From contig URGK01000012.1 in the NCBI GenBank assembly GCA_900547295.1, positions 1-39,934 of the forward strand: DNA of 39,934 nt, read 5' to 3'. The notes below the pieces were generated by a model. That model made no database searches, was not told the DNA's origin, and saw only the letters and a list, made by a program, of their open reading frames with translations. The stretch is from an uncultured Eubacteriales bacterium (GTDB lineage: Bacteria; Bacillota; Clostridia; Peptostreptococcales; Anaerovoracaceae). Position numbers and translations under genes: made by a program. Below, one piece after another: positions 6,346-15,087 of the stretch. How positions within the stretch are numbered: position 1 is the stretch's first letter; every line of letters begins with the position of its first letter.

Positions 6346-8526
6346 TCAGTCATTTGAAACAAGCTTCGTATAAGCTCCGCCTCTGGCATAAAGCTCCTCG
6401 TGGCTGCCGCGTTCTACCACCCTGCCGTTATCCATTACTATTATCTCGTCACAGTCGCGTATTGTCGAAAGCCTGTGAGCAACAACTATGCAGGTGATGC
6501 CTCTGTCCCTGATAGCGTTTACAACCTCGTATTCCGTCTTGGCATCAAGGGCGCTTGTGGCCTCATCAAGAATAATTATCGTCGGATCCTGACACAGCAC
6601 TCTTGCGATTTCCATACGCTGCCTCTGACCGCCGGAAAAATCCTTGCCGCCCTCGGTTATCTTATAGTTGTAGCCGCCGTCACGCTGCATTATATCCTCG
6701 TGAAGACTGGCATCTCTTGCCGCCATAATCATCTCAAAATCCTCTATTGAAGAGTCCCACATCTTGATATTGTTTGCTATGGTATCCTCAAACAGAATTA
6801 TATCCTGGTCTACAACAGCAAGGGAGCCTGTAAACACGCTTCTGTCTATTTCATCCATTGGCTTTCCGTCAAAGAGAATTTCCCCGCTCCACGGCTTGTA
6901 AAGTCCCGATATGAGTTTGGAAATCGTCGATTTGCCGCAGCCCGAAGCTCCTACAAATGCAACTCTTGAGCCCGGTTTAAGACTCATAGAGAAGTTTTCT
7001 ATAAGGGGGTCTGCAAGACGTGAATATCCAAAAGTGACATTCCTAAGCTCAACGCTTCCGGAAAGCTTGTCATATCCGGCGTTTTCATCTAAGGTTTCAT
7101 CGAATTCAACATCGCACGGGTATTCCATAACGTCTTCTACTCTTTCCATTTCGGTACGCATTTCCTGCAATGTCTGTCCCGCTGAAATAAGGGAGTTTGC
7201 AGGTCCCGTAAAGGAGGTTAAAAAGCCCTGAAACGCCATAATCATACCTACCGTAAACTGCCCCTGCATGGTAAGCCATACGCCTATTACAACCACAACA
7301 GTCCCTGTAAGCTCTGAAACAAATGCAGGCAGAAGTCCGAGATACTGATTAAGCTTTGCGAATTTTACTTTCTGGGTGTTTACGCTGGCCTGATATCCCG
7401 ACCATTTTTCAAAATATCCGTTTTCGGCGCCGCTTGCCTTGATTGTTTCTATCATTTCAATTCCGGCTACTGTAGCGCCTGCGAGCTTGCCCGCATCACG
7501 CATCTGAACCCTTGTTATATTGACTCTCTTTTTTGAAATGACATCTGAAATAACAAGGTTTACAAGGATTGACATAATGCCTACGACTGTAAGGATAAGG
7601 CTGTATCTTATCATTACGACAAGGTAAAATATCATCATTGCAGCCTGAAGCACCAGCGGTGCAAAGGTGTTAACCAGATTGCCCGCAATAGATGCGTTGG
7701 AGGCGTGTCTCTGCTGTATGTCTCCCGCCATTCTCTGGGAGAAAAATTCAATAGGCATACGCAGAACTTTCCACATAAAGACCGAGCTTCCTGTGACCGC
7801 AAGTCTGCCGTTAATGCGAAGTGACCATACGGTCTGTATCAGACTTACGATAATCTGCAGCGCCGACAGCACCGACAGCGCTATAATAAAGGGAATCAGC
7901 CAGTCGGGGTCCTGTCCCGTCAGAATTCTGTCCATAAATATTCTTGAAAATGCCGGATTTATAATTCCTATCAGTGAGGATATCACTGTCGTGGCAATTA
8001 CAAATGCCACCGCAGTCCCTGCGCCTTTGAGTCTTTTGCGCGCAAAGCTGACAACGCTTTTGGGCTTGCCGCCGGGCTCAAAATCCTCTCCCGGTTCAAA
8101 CATAAGGCATATACCTGTAAAAGCCTTGTCGAATGCTTTCATAGATACAGTGTAGCTGCCCTTTGCAGGATCGTTTAATACAGCTTTATCTCCCTTAAAT
8201 CCGCATAAAACGAGAAAATGATTGAAATTCCAGTGTATTATGCAGGGAAATCTGCCGCTTTTTTTGAGCTCCTCCGGCTCATAGCGGTAGCCCTTTGCAA
8301 TCAGTCCGTAGTTTCTGGCAGCCTTGAGCATATTCTTGGCATTGGAGCCGTCCCTGGAAACACCGCAGTCGGCGCGCACCTGCTCAAGAGGTATCCATCT
8401 GCCGTAATATGCAAGAATCATAGTCAGCGATGCGGCTCCGCACTCAAGCGCCTCCATCTGCATTACAACAGGCACCTTTGCGACACCGCCGGCAACCGGT
8501 TTTTTGATTATATTCCTCTTACTCAT
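6346..8526 (-). CDS. NHLM-type C39 peptidase-containing ABC exporter (PCAT)
   Basis: The 726-residue product removes double-glycine leaders and exports the cargo. The N-terminal C39 peptidase has Gln23, Cys29 (QMEALECGAAS), His103 (WNFNHFLVL) and Asp119 (NDPAKG), a complete catalytic set. Six membrane segments follow (about 165-440), then an ATPase with Walker A GASGCGKST (526-534), signature FSGGQ (630-634), Walker B IIILDE (Glu655) and His684. It matches the NHLM peptidase/ATPase family (TIGR03796-like). GAGG lies seven bases before the ATG. Two GG-leader peptides are encoded just downstream of its partner ABC gene and are the obvious substrates. Confidence 0.93.
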   Translation of the reverse strand: MSKRNIIKKPVAGGVAKVPVVMQMEALECGAASLTMILAYYGRWIPLEQVRADCGVSRDGSNAKNMLKAARNYGLIAKGYRYEPEELKKSGRFPCIIHWNFNHFLVLCGFKGDKAVLNDPAKGSYTVSMKAFDKAFTGICLMFEPGEDFEPGGKPKSVVSFARKRLKGAGTAVAFVIATTVISSLIGIINPAFSRIFMDRILTGQDPDWLIPFIIALSVLSALQIIVSLIQTVWSLRINGRLAVTGSSVFMWKVLRMPIEFFSQRMAGDIQQRHASNASIAGNLVNTFAPLVLQAAMMIFYLVVMIRYSLILTVVGIMSILVNLVISDVISKKRVNITRVQMRDAGKLAGATVAGIEMIETIKASGAENGYFEKWSGYQASVNTQKVKFAKLNQYLGLLPAFVSELTGTVVVVIGVWLTMQGQFTVGMIMAFQGFLTSFTGPANSLISAGQTLQEMRTEMERVEDVMEYPCDVEFDETLDENAGYDKLSGSVELRNVTFGYSRLADPLIENFSMSLKPGSRVAFVGASGCGKSTISKLISGLYKPWSGEILFDGKPMDEIDRSVFTGSLAVVDQDIILFEDTIANNIKMWDSSIEDFEMIMAARDASLHEDIMQRDGGYNYKITEGGKDFSGGQRQRMEIARVLCQDPTIIILDEATSALDAKTEYEVVNAIRDRGITCIVVAHRLSTIRDCDEIIVMDNGRVVERGSHEELYARGGAYTKLVSND

Positions 8527-8534
8527 ATACTACC

Positions 8535-9008
8535 TCAGTTCAATACAAATGACATAGGCGAAATTCTTTCGGTTACTATAGATGACTCATATATACCGGC
8601 GGGGATATCGCCTGATACCGCAGCCTGATATATCCACTGACCCTCGGTGAAGCCTCCTATATGAAGCACATACGGGTCAAAATCTCTGCCAATCTGTACG
8701 GGCTTTTGTGAAATTGATATTATTTTGTATTCCGCCTCCTCAACAGTAACTTCCATATCTACATTTACGTTTTTTATTTCTTCTTCATCAAGATAAAGGT
8801 TAACGCTTTCTCCATCAGATACAACCGGAGCCGATACTCTTGTTTCAATGGTTCCGAATATTCCCCATACGCACGCTCCTATAAGCAGCACTATTATCGC
8901 CCCCAGAATAATCCATACGGACGGATTTGAAACTCTGATATAGTCTCCAAGCTGCTCCGGCGAGGATATCCGCTCTATACTCTTTTTTCTGAAAATGCTG
9001 TTATCCAT
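8535..9008 (-). CDS. NHLM system secretion protein, short HlyD-like
   Basis: The 157-residue protein begins with the family-typical FRKKSIERISSPEQLGDYIR, followed by one membrane segment (about 31-51) and an extracytoplasmic part with beta-rich character (TRVSAPVVSDGESV). It resembles the NHLM secretion protein (TIGR03794-like) but is shorter than full HlyD adaptors and lacks the long coiled coil. That fits a single-membrane Gram-positive exporter. Its ATG overlaps the stop of the kinase gene and it ends eight bases before the PCAT gene. It probably assembles with the two ABC proteins. Confidence 0.8.
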   Translation of the reverse strand: MDNSIFRKKSIERISSPEQLGDYIRVSNPSVWIILGAIIVLLIGACVWGIFGTIETRVSAPVVSDGESVNLYLDEEEIKNVNVDMEVTVEEAEYKIISISQKPVQIGRDFDPYVLHIGGFTEGQWIYQAAVSGDIPAGIYESSIVTERISPMSFVLN

Positions 9009-9420
9009 TTTTTTTCTCCATATATTTCTTTATACGCAGAATGTTCTGCCCCTCTTTGTATTCATATGTTATATCGTCCACACTTTTTTTGACCATAAAT
9101 ATCCCAAGGCCTCCGATTTCCCGCTCCTCTAAGTCTTTCGTCACATCGGGGTCCGGTTTTTTGAGCGGGTTATACGGGACTCCGCTGTCTATAAAGGTGA
9201 TTATCACCGCCGGCTCTTCTGTAACCTCAACGCTGACGGTCGCATCACCTGTATCTTTTCCGTAGGCATAATGAGCTATATTTCCAAACAGCTCATCAAT
9301 GGCAACGTCTATCTGTATCATTGTCTTTGGCGGGCAACCGGCAGCCTCAAGCTGACTGTTTACAAACGCAACGGCTTTTTCTATATTTTCGGCAGCAGCC
9401 GGCAGGGTCAGTTCTTTCAT
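9001..9420 (-). CDS. RsbW-like serine-protein kinase / anti-sigma ATPase
   Basis: The 139-residue product is a single HATPase_c domain of the RsbW/SpoIIAB type. It has the N-box AIDELFGNIAHYAY (Glu43, Asn47), the G1 box FIDSGVPYNPL (Asp78) and the glycine-rich EIGGLGIFMVKK. All nucleotide-binding residues are present. It starts directly after the phosphatase stop and overlaps the secretion-protein start, so it is tightly coupled to both. RsbW proteins bind a partner and phosphorylate a STAS antagonist that an RsbU/SpoIIE phosphatase dephosphorylates. Here the phosphatase is present but no STAS protein is encoded in the window. Confidence 0.88.
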   Translation of the reverse strand: MKELTLPAAAENIEKAVAFVNSQLEAAGCPPKTMIQIDVAIDELFGNIAHYAYGKDTGDATVSVEVTEEPAVIITFIDSGVPYNPLKKPDPDVTKDLEEREIGGLGIFMVKKSVDDITYEYKEGQNILRIKKYMEKKNG

Positions 9421-11103
9421 CTATCTGTCCTCCATTTTCTTTGTGTATTCAAGACACAGCATAGTTATATCGTCAAACTGCGGTGCATCGCCCACAAACC
9501 TGTCAATGTCAGTCTTAACCGCATCAAGAACAGCCTCAGGGGTATCGTCTTTCACTTTATTTAAAACGTCCGAAAGTCTTTCCATTCCGTAAAGCTGATT
9601 AGCGGAGTCTGTCGCTTCTGTAACGCCGTCGGTATACTGGAACAGCTTATCTCCCGGCTCAAGGGTCATACTTCCCGCCTTGTAGCGCATGCCCTCCATA
9701 CCTGCAAGGACAAAGCCCGGCTTTATCTTGTAGGCTTCGAAGCTGCTTCCCTTATATATATAAGGCATTTCATGCCCTGCGTTTACGAAGTTAAACTCGC
9801 CTGTCACAAGGTCCAGCACTCCCTCAAAGGCAGTTATGAAAAGTCCCTCGCTGTTGGATTCGCAGAGAAGATCATTAACCTCGGAGAATACCTCTCCCAG
9901 ATCTCTGTCCGGCTGGGTGTGATCTTTTATGAGAGTCTTGCCTATTACCATAAACAGCGCCGCCGGAACTCCTTTGCCCGAAACGTCTGCCATAACTATG
10001 GCAAGGTGGCGTTCATCCACCATAAAGAAATCGTAAAAGTCCCCTCCGACCTCCTTTGCAGGAGTCATGGTTGCATAGACTTCAAATTCATCTCTTTCAG
10101 GGAATGCAGGGAATATGCAAGGCAGCATCGAGGACTGAATGTGACGCGCCACGTCAAGCTCTGCTCCTATACGTTCTTTTTCCGCTGTAACTTTTGTGAG
10201 GTTTTCTATGTATTCATTTATGTCTGTTTCCATTTTGAGAATACTTCCTGCAAGGGATTCTATTTCGTCCCTTGTTTTTATTCCCGATAAAGCCTCCGAT
10301 ATTCTGTTGTCATTGCTGGTAAAGCTTCCGGCCTCTGCCGCAATTGTATTTATCGGCTTTATAACTCTTCTGAACAGGTAAATCATATATACTGCAATTA
10401 CAACAATTATTACCGCCACAGTAACCAGTATTGCGTTTAATATGTACTGCTGCAGCGAGGATTTAAGTGCAGTCATAGGTATCTCCACCGAAATCATTGC
10501 AAAAACACCGTCGTGATTTGTCACCGGAAGTATTCCTGCCGTATTGTAGCCGTAATCCCCTTTTGAAACAAAATAGCTTGAGGATATACACCCCGTATCT
10601 TTTATATCTGCCAGTTCATCTATATATTCCGGATTAAAGCTGCCGCTGTCACCCAGTTCATAGGAATATTCAGGTACAGTATAGCTGTCAAACATATATA
10701 AAAGCGGATTCCAGTTCTTACGGTCACCGTTATAGCTTTGAAGCTCTTCCTTGTCGAGTACAAATGCAAGCACATCGTTTGCTCCCATAGCTTCTCTCAG
10801 ACTGTCAAAGGCCGATGAGATTTCCTTGTACCTGTCGCTTTCTAATGCAGCCTTTATTTCCTCTTCACTTACGGTACCGTTTTTATACCCCTCCGCAAGC
10901 TCTGCATATTGCGCCAGCTCACCGTTTTTGAAGTATGAAAACGCTGTTTCCGCAATATCATAGGCTGTTGCGTTATACTGCTTTTCTATGCTGTTTTTAT
11001 ACTGGTTGTAGCCGATAAACGAGCTTATCCCGCATATCAGAATACCCAGTATCACAAAGCCTATTGTAAGTTTAAATGCAAGCTTGGATATACGATGTTT
11101 CAT
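9421..11103 (-). CDS. membrane-bound SpoIIE/RsbU-type PP2C phosphatase with HAMP
   Basis: The 560-residue product has a membrane segment at about 10-32, an extracellular sensor domain at 33-220, a second membrane segment at 222-244, HAMP at 245-300, the RsbU-like linker ARHIQSSMLP and a PP2C domain at about 320-555. Metal-binding aspartates are visible in VGGDFYDFF (Asp355), VMADVSGKG (Asp373), FQYTDGVTEA and the final FDDITMLCLEY. GGAGGAGA lies just before the ATG. The design fits a receptor that senses an extracellular signal and dephosphorylates an anti-anti-sigma-like partner. Placed within the export operon, it may couple an outside signal to production or export of the LysM peptides. 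Confidence 0.9.
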   Translation of the reverse strand: MKHRISKLAFKLTIGFVILGILICGISSFIGYNQYKNSIEKQYNATAYDIAETAFSYFKNGELAQYAELAEGYKNGTVSEEEIKAALESDRYKEISSAFDSLREAMGANDVLAFVLDKEELQSYNGDRKNWNPLLYMFDSYTVPEYSYELGDSGSFNPEYIDELADIKDTGCISSSYFVSKGDYGYNTAGILPVTNHDGVFAMISVEIPMTALKSSLQQYILNAILVTVAVIIVVIAVYMIYLFRRVIKPINTIAAEAGSFTSNDNRISEALSGIKTRDEIESLAGSILKMETDINEYIENLTKVTAEKERIGAELDVARHIQSSMLPCIFPAFPERDEFEVYATMTPAKEVGGDFYDFFMVDERHLAIVMADVSGKGVPAALFMVIGKTLIKDHTQPDRDLGEVFSEVNDLLCESNSEGLFITAFEGVLDLVTGEFNFVNAGHEMPYIYKGSSFEAYKIKPGFVLAGMEGMRYKAGSMTLEPGDKLFQYTDGVTEATDSANQLYGMERLSDVLNKVKDDTPEAVLDAVKTDIDRFVGDAPQFDDITMLCLEYTKKMEDR

Positions 11104-11118
11104 TCTGTCTCCTCCGGA

Positions 11119-12825
11119 TTATATAATAACTGTCAGTGTATTAACGCCCAGAGCGCTCTGGTAGTCAATGTTCTTTGCAAGTCCTGTTATCATTCTTATT
11201 CCCATATATTCATCGCTTTCGTCCTGAGCCGCGAGAGGATTGTATTTCTCACCGCCTGAGCGTATTCTAAGCACGCCGGCATCATCACCGTTCAGTACTC
11301 TAACGTCTATGCTGCCTCCTGCTTTAAGGGATTTTTCCGAAATTATCATCATTATCTCCTCTGCTGCAAGGCTTATCACCATAGCTGTCTTTGGAGGCAT
11401 ATCGTTTGCCTCGCAGAATTCCTGTATTTTTTCACTGGCCTCGCAGATTTTATCCTGCTCTGCTTCTACGGACATGGCTATGCTTCTGCCGCTTTTTTCG
11501 AGGCTGTCGTCAATGAGATAAAACGGATTGAGCTTCATTTTCTCCGCCTTGATTGAACCCGCCGAAAGACACAGCATCGCTGTTGCAATCTCAGCCGCCG
11601 GAAAGAACAGCCATACCATAAGGTTAAGTTCTCCGAACATATAGCAGAAGCCTACTGCAAATATACATACTCTGAAAAGAAACGAAATATTCGCAAGCCA
11701 TACATTGCCCGTTGCATTGTAATAATATGAAAAAACATTGTTTATTGTGGCAAATACAAGGCTTGCGGCAAAACAGCATATAGCCGCCGCAGAGTCTGCA
11801 TTACTTCCGAATATACCCCCTATGCCGCCTGCAAATACTATAAGGAGCGCGGCAACTGCAGCAGACAGCAGGCTTCCGCACAGAAGCTGCGTATGCAGCA
11901 GCTTTTTGATTGCTGCCGAATCTCTTTCACCCGCAAATATACCCATCATAGCTCCCGAGGCCTGAGGCACTCCGTTCTGAATACACATCGAAAATTCCGC
12001 TATGCTGTTTACGACCGCAAAGACTGCCGTAAACTCGCCTGCTCCGAATATCCAGAGCACTTTGTTAAGCGCAAATATGCGGACCGCGGATAATATATTA
12101 TTAAAGGACATCATAACCCCGTATCTTGCAATCCCTACAAATTCATCCCTGCGCGGAAATGAAAATCCGATGCAAAAATCACCGCTATCCGCAGCAAGAT
12201 ATATAAATCCGAGAATGCAGGCAGCCGCTGTTGCAGTGACGCTTGCCCATGCTGCTCCTGCAATTCCAAAGTCACATACAAACAGGAATATGTAGTCAAG
12301 AACAATATTTATTGCCGTCATAATCAGCATTATTCTCATAGCCTGCACGTTTCTGCCCTCAAGTCGCAGATAAAAGTACGGAATATACAGCATAACCTTA
12401 AAAATTCCGCCTATAAGTGTAATCTGTATATATGTACGCACATAATCACTGTTTTCGCCTGATGACAGAAGCTCTGCCAAAGGCTGTGAAAATGCAAGAA
12501 GTATCAGACAGACAGCTGCAGACATAACACTTCCCAGCAAAACGGCGCACCTGAAAATTCTGATGCTGTCCTGTTTCCGGTTTTCTCCTACTGCCATTGC
12601 CGAAAGCTGCGCCGCGCCCGATGCCACAAGCGCTCCCAGCGCGCACAGGATTAAATATACGGGAAAGCTCTGGTTTACGCCGGCAAGACCTGCATCTCCC
12701 AGTCTTCTGCCCACCAGAATACCGTCAAACAGCACGTTTACGGTTCCTCCCAGAACTGCTATAATGTTCGGAAAAAGTGCGCACAGATAAAGTTTATTTA
12801 TAAATGAAAGATCATTTTCTCTCAC
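11119..12825 (-). CDS. MATE-family transporter fused to a degenerate RsbW-like ATPase domain
   Basis: The 568-residue product has a MATE/MOP-type transporter of about 12 membrane segments (about 10-440), followed by a soluble HATPase_c-like domain (about 448-568). In the latter the N-box reads AAEEIMMIISEK, with Ile494 where the Mg-binding Asn is expected. The G1 box reads RIRSGGEKYNPL, with Arg522 in place of Asp. The conserved YNPL and MGIRMI motifs remain, so the fold is probably kept while ATP turnover is doubtful. The start is GTG with AGAGGTGG upstream, and overlaps the GH3 gene by 14 bp. The fusion suggests a transporter or flippase that docks onto the partner-switching proteins encoded next to it. 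Confidence 0.85.
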   Translation of the reverse strand: MRENDLSFINKLYLCALFPNIIAVLGGTVNVLFDGILVGRRLGDAGLAGVNQSFPVYLILCALGALVASGAAQLSAMAVGENRKQDSIRIFRCAVLLGSVMSAAVCLILLAFSQPLAELLSSGENSDYVRTYIQITLIGGIFKVMLYIPYFYLRLEGRNVQAMRIMLIMTAINIVLDYIFLFVCDFGIAGAAWASVTATAAACILGFIYLAADSGDFCIGFSFPRRDEFVGIARYGVMMSFNNILSAVRIFALNKVLWIFGAGEFTAVFAVVNSIAEFSMCIQNGVPQASGAMMGIFAGERDSAAIKKLLHTQLLCGSLLSAAVAALLIVFAGGIGGIFGSNADSAAAICCFAASLVFATINNVFSYYYNATGNVWLANISFLFRVCIFAVGFCYMFGELNLMVWLFFPAAEIATAMLCLSAGSIKAEKMKLNPFYLIDDSLEKSGRSIAMSVEAEQDKICEASEKIQEFCEANDMPPKTAMVISLAAEEIMMIISEKSLKAGGSIDVRVLNGDDAGVLRIRSGGEKYNPLAAQDESDEYMGIRMITGLAKNIDYQSALGVNTLTVII

Positions 12826-14392
12826 GCTTTGCCACCTCTTGTTTCAGCTTTTCATACTGCTCCTGTGTAAGAAACAGCTTTGGTTTATTGTGTCCTTTTT
12901 CATTGAAAAGCGCTCTGGATATGAAGCCGTTTTCAAGACAGGTTACAATAGGTCTTCCCAGCATTTTGAGCTCTCTGATATCCTCATAGTCTGCCGATAC
13001 GGCTTTGAGCTTATCGTCAAGGACTTCCGAAAGCTGCTTCTCGTCTGCCTTTGTTTCGGCAAAAATATGAAATCTTGCCGGAATAACAGAATAATCCGCG
13101 GCAGCGCAGAAATCGTCTATATCCGATGTTTCCTCCGAGGCCCTGCTCACCGCATCATTCATTGACGCCGTATCTATTTTTTCTCCTGCAATGTTGAGAA
13201 TATCGCCCTTACGGCCAATCACCTCGAACAATGGAGCCTGCTCTTTAAATCCTGTAATTTTAATCAGATCGCCTGTTTTGTAGCGGTAAAGACCCGAAAA
13301 GGTAGTTACCACAGGCTCATAAATCCTGCCTGTGTCAAGCTGTTTAATTGTCACAGTCTCCGAAGAGTCCTCAGGCAGAAATTCAAAGTAGGCGCAGTCT
13401 GAACAAAGCGCATATTCCGCTTTGTCCATCTCCGGCGCAGCTCCCGCCATTACCTCAGAGGACGCATAACCAAAATAGTAAATCGGTATATCCCCTGTAT
13501 ATTTTTTGAGCATACGTGTCTGCATGGCAAAGCAGCGGCCGCCTATTCCGCTGATATATTTGAGATTTTTCCATATTTCAGAAGCGGTAAAGCTGCCGCC
13601 CCCGCTGCTGAAAATATTCTCAAGCTCTTTAATTCTCCCTGCATCTAAAGCGGGGATTCTGTTTATCTCCTCTTTTATGTCCTCCGGCAGCTCCGCAGAT
13701 ATTCGGCCCCTCTTTATATCATCCAGCAGCATGCTATGGTTTTTTTCAAGATATCTGAAAAGCAGCAGCACATCATACAGAAATATTGACTGTATCGCAC
13801 TGAGATCCTCATATGCAAGCATAATTCTCAGCTTGACATAAGGCACGTCAGTTACCCTGCCTGAAAAAAGCAGTTTCTTTCCTCCCAGGTATTCCTGCAG
13901 GTTTCCTATGCTGTCAATATACCTGTAATGCGCCGAAGAAAGCAGTGTTTCCCCTCTGCTGCCAAAGGGACGAAAAACACTGGTATGTATCATTTTTTTA
14001 TCATCTGCGCCTGTAATCGCTGTAGGGATATCAATAATATGTGAGGAATAACGAAAAAGAGCCTCCTCTGTCAGCGGAAATCTCTTGACTCTGCCCTTGG
14101 TTCCCGATGACAGTATAAAGTTTCTGATTGGATATGCAGTAAGTATATTGTCCTCGCCGCTGTATGTCCTCTGTATATATTCTTCAAAGTCATCATATTC
14201 ACCAAGCGGCACTGCCTTTGAAAATTCCTCCGCCGATGAAATATCCGCAAAGCCAAAGCGCCTGCCGAACTCTGTTTCTTTGTTGTCTCTTAAAATCCTG
14301 CGAAGATTGTTTTCATTTGTATCGCAGGCATAGGAAAAGCCTGAAAAGAGCTGTTTTATTCTGTTATCCGCATTGTTAGTCTTTTCAGGCAT
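12812..14392 (-). CDS. GH3-like acyl-acid amido synthetase
   Basis: The 526-residue product resembles the GH3 auxin-responsive-promoter family of the adenylate-forming superfamily. It has the phosphate-binding stretch FILSSGTKGRVKRFPLTEEA (about residues 91-110), YYFGYASSEVMAGAAP in the middle, the YRYKTGDLIKI hinge-type motif and EVIGRKGDILNIAGEKI. GH3 enzymes activate a carboxylic acid with ATP and join it to an amine, often an amino acid. No thiolation domain is nearby, so transfer to a free amine or a peptide is more likely than NRPS use. It is the first gene of the cluster, with GGAGG eight bases before the ATG and a promoter 45-70 bp upstream. Its substrate is unknown. Confidence 0.85.
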   Translation of the reverse strand: MPEKTNNADNRIKQLFSGFSYACDTNENNLRRILRDNKETEFGRRFGFADISSAEEFSKAVPLGEYDDFEEYIQRTYSGEDNILTAYPIRNFILSSGTKGRVKRFPLTEEALFRYSSHIIDIPTAITGADDKKMIHTSVFRPFGSRGETLLSSAHYRYIDSIGNLQEYLGGKKLLFSGRVTDVPYVKLRIMLAYEDLSAIQSIFLYDVLLLFRYLEKNHSMLLDDIKRGRISAELPEDIKEEINRIPALDAGRIKELENIFSSGGGSFTASEIWKNLKYISGIGGRCFAMQTRMLKKYTGDIPIYYFGYASSEVMAGAAPEMDKAEYALCSDCAYFEFLPEDSSETVTIKQLDTGRIYEPVVTTFSGLYRYKTGDLIKITGFKEQAPLFEVIGRKGDILNIAGEKIDTASMNDAVSRASEETSDIDDFCAAADYSVIPARFHIFAETKADEKQLSEVLDDKLKAVSADYEDIRELKMLGRPIVTCLENGFISRALFNEKGHNKPKLFLTQEQYEKLKQEVAKRERK

Positions 14393-14435
14393 TGCAGGCC
14401 TCCGCTTTTAATAATTATTTTCTGTTTGTAAGCAA

Positions 14436-14464
14436 AGTTTATCACAAAATGACAGTTTTCGCAA
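14436..14464 (-). promoter_or_regulatory. promoter of the GH3-to-sigma-factor cluster
   Basis: Minus strand TTGCGA (14459-14464), 17-bp spacer, TAAACT (14436-14441), with an extended -10 TG directly before it (TGATAAACT). It lies 45-70 bp upstream of the GH3 start and is the only promoter-like sequence I see for the 13-gene run. Confidence 0.6.
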
Positions 14465-14497
14465 CAGTATGCTCACTTACAGGCTGCTGCCCGGTAA

Positions 14498-14516
14498 GTA
14501 AAAACGCGCCGGCGTT
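14498..14516 (-). terminator. weak terminator after the Ig-like protein gene
   Basis: Minus strand AACGC-CGGC-GCGTT followed by TTTAC, starting eight bases after the stop at 14524. Short stem and short U-run, so efficiency is uncertain. Confidence 0.4.
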
Positions 14517-14523
14517 CATACCT

Positions 14524-15000
14524 TTATTTAGTTACTTTAACCCTAACTCCAATTCCGCCGTAGATTTTAATTTCTCCAAGCAGATTACCGCTTGTATACG
14601 TTATGTATCTGCCCTTGCATTTGTATGAGTAAACTCCTTTGGGCAGTGGATATACATAAGCGCTGCCCTTTTTTATCCCTGTAATCTTACCGTAGCTGTT
14701 TACAGTCGCAACTTCTTCATTTGAAGATACCCATTTTACACTCAGAGGAAGCAGTGTGCTTCCGTCAATGCTTTTCATAAGTCTTTTGAAATTGCTGAAA
14801 GTCTGCTTTCCCTTGTAGGTAAATGTGTACTTCTCTACAGTTTTGAGATACACCGTATCATCTGCTGCAACTTTAACAGCCGCAGGTGCCGCAGTGTAGA
14901 GCTGAAATTTTACAGAGTCTGCAATGGCGCTTGCGCTTAATACCGATAAGCCTAACACAAATATTATTGTTAATACTGCTATTCTTGTTTTTCTTTTCAT
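14524..15000 (-). CDS. secreted Ig-like (BIG2-type) domain protein
   Basis: The 158-residue product starts with a Sec signal peptide (MKRKTRIAVLTIIFVLGLSV, cleavage likely after SASA or AIA near residue 25-27). The mature part contains a BIG2-like pattern: VKWVSSNEEVATVNSYGKIT then GIKKGSAYVYP. There is no sorting motif, lipobox or membrane anchor, so it is probably released or held by protein contacts. CAGGAGGAAAAA precedes the ATG. It has its own promoter with a strong hairpin in the leader, so it is a separate unit rather than part of the GH3 cluster. Function unknown. Confidence 0.75.
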   Translation of the reverse strand: MKRKTRIAVLTIIFVLGLSVLSASAIADSVKFQLYTAAPAAVKVAADDTVYLKTVEKYTFTYKGKQTFSNFKRLMKSIDGSTLLPLSVKWVSSNEEVATVNSYGKITGIKKGSAYVYPLPKGVYSYKCKGRYITYTSGNLLGEIKIYGGIGVRVKVTK

Positions 15001-15032
15001 TTTTTCCTCCTGTAAAAAACGCCGGCACGCAA

Positions 15033-15077
15033 AAAAGGCATAGAAAAAACCGCATATGCGGTTTTTCTATACCTTTT
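15033..15077 (-). terminator. long terminator-like hairpin in the leader of the Ig-like gene
   Basis: On the minus strand AAAAGGTATAGAAAAACCGC pairs with GCGGTTTTTTCTATGCCTTTT over about 21 bp with one wobble and one bulge, ending in a run of Ts. It starts only a few bases downstream of the promoter at 15088-15116 and ends about 30 bases before the Ig-gene start. It could be an attenuator, or could yield a short stable RNA of about 50 nt. Confidence 0.65.
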
Positions 15078-15087
15078 CTATGCTACT

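Noticed and set aside
8484..8500. Gly-Gly in the N-terminus of the C39 transporter (PVAGGVAKV) as a self-cleavage site
   Set aside because: No leader-like helix pattern precedes it; a chance Gly-Gly is more likely.
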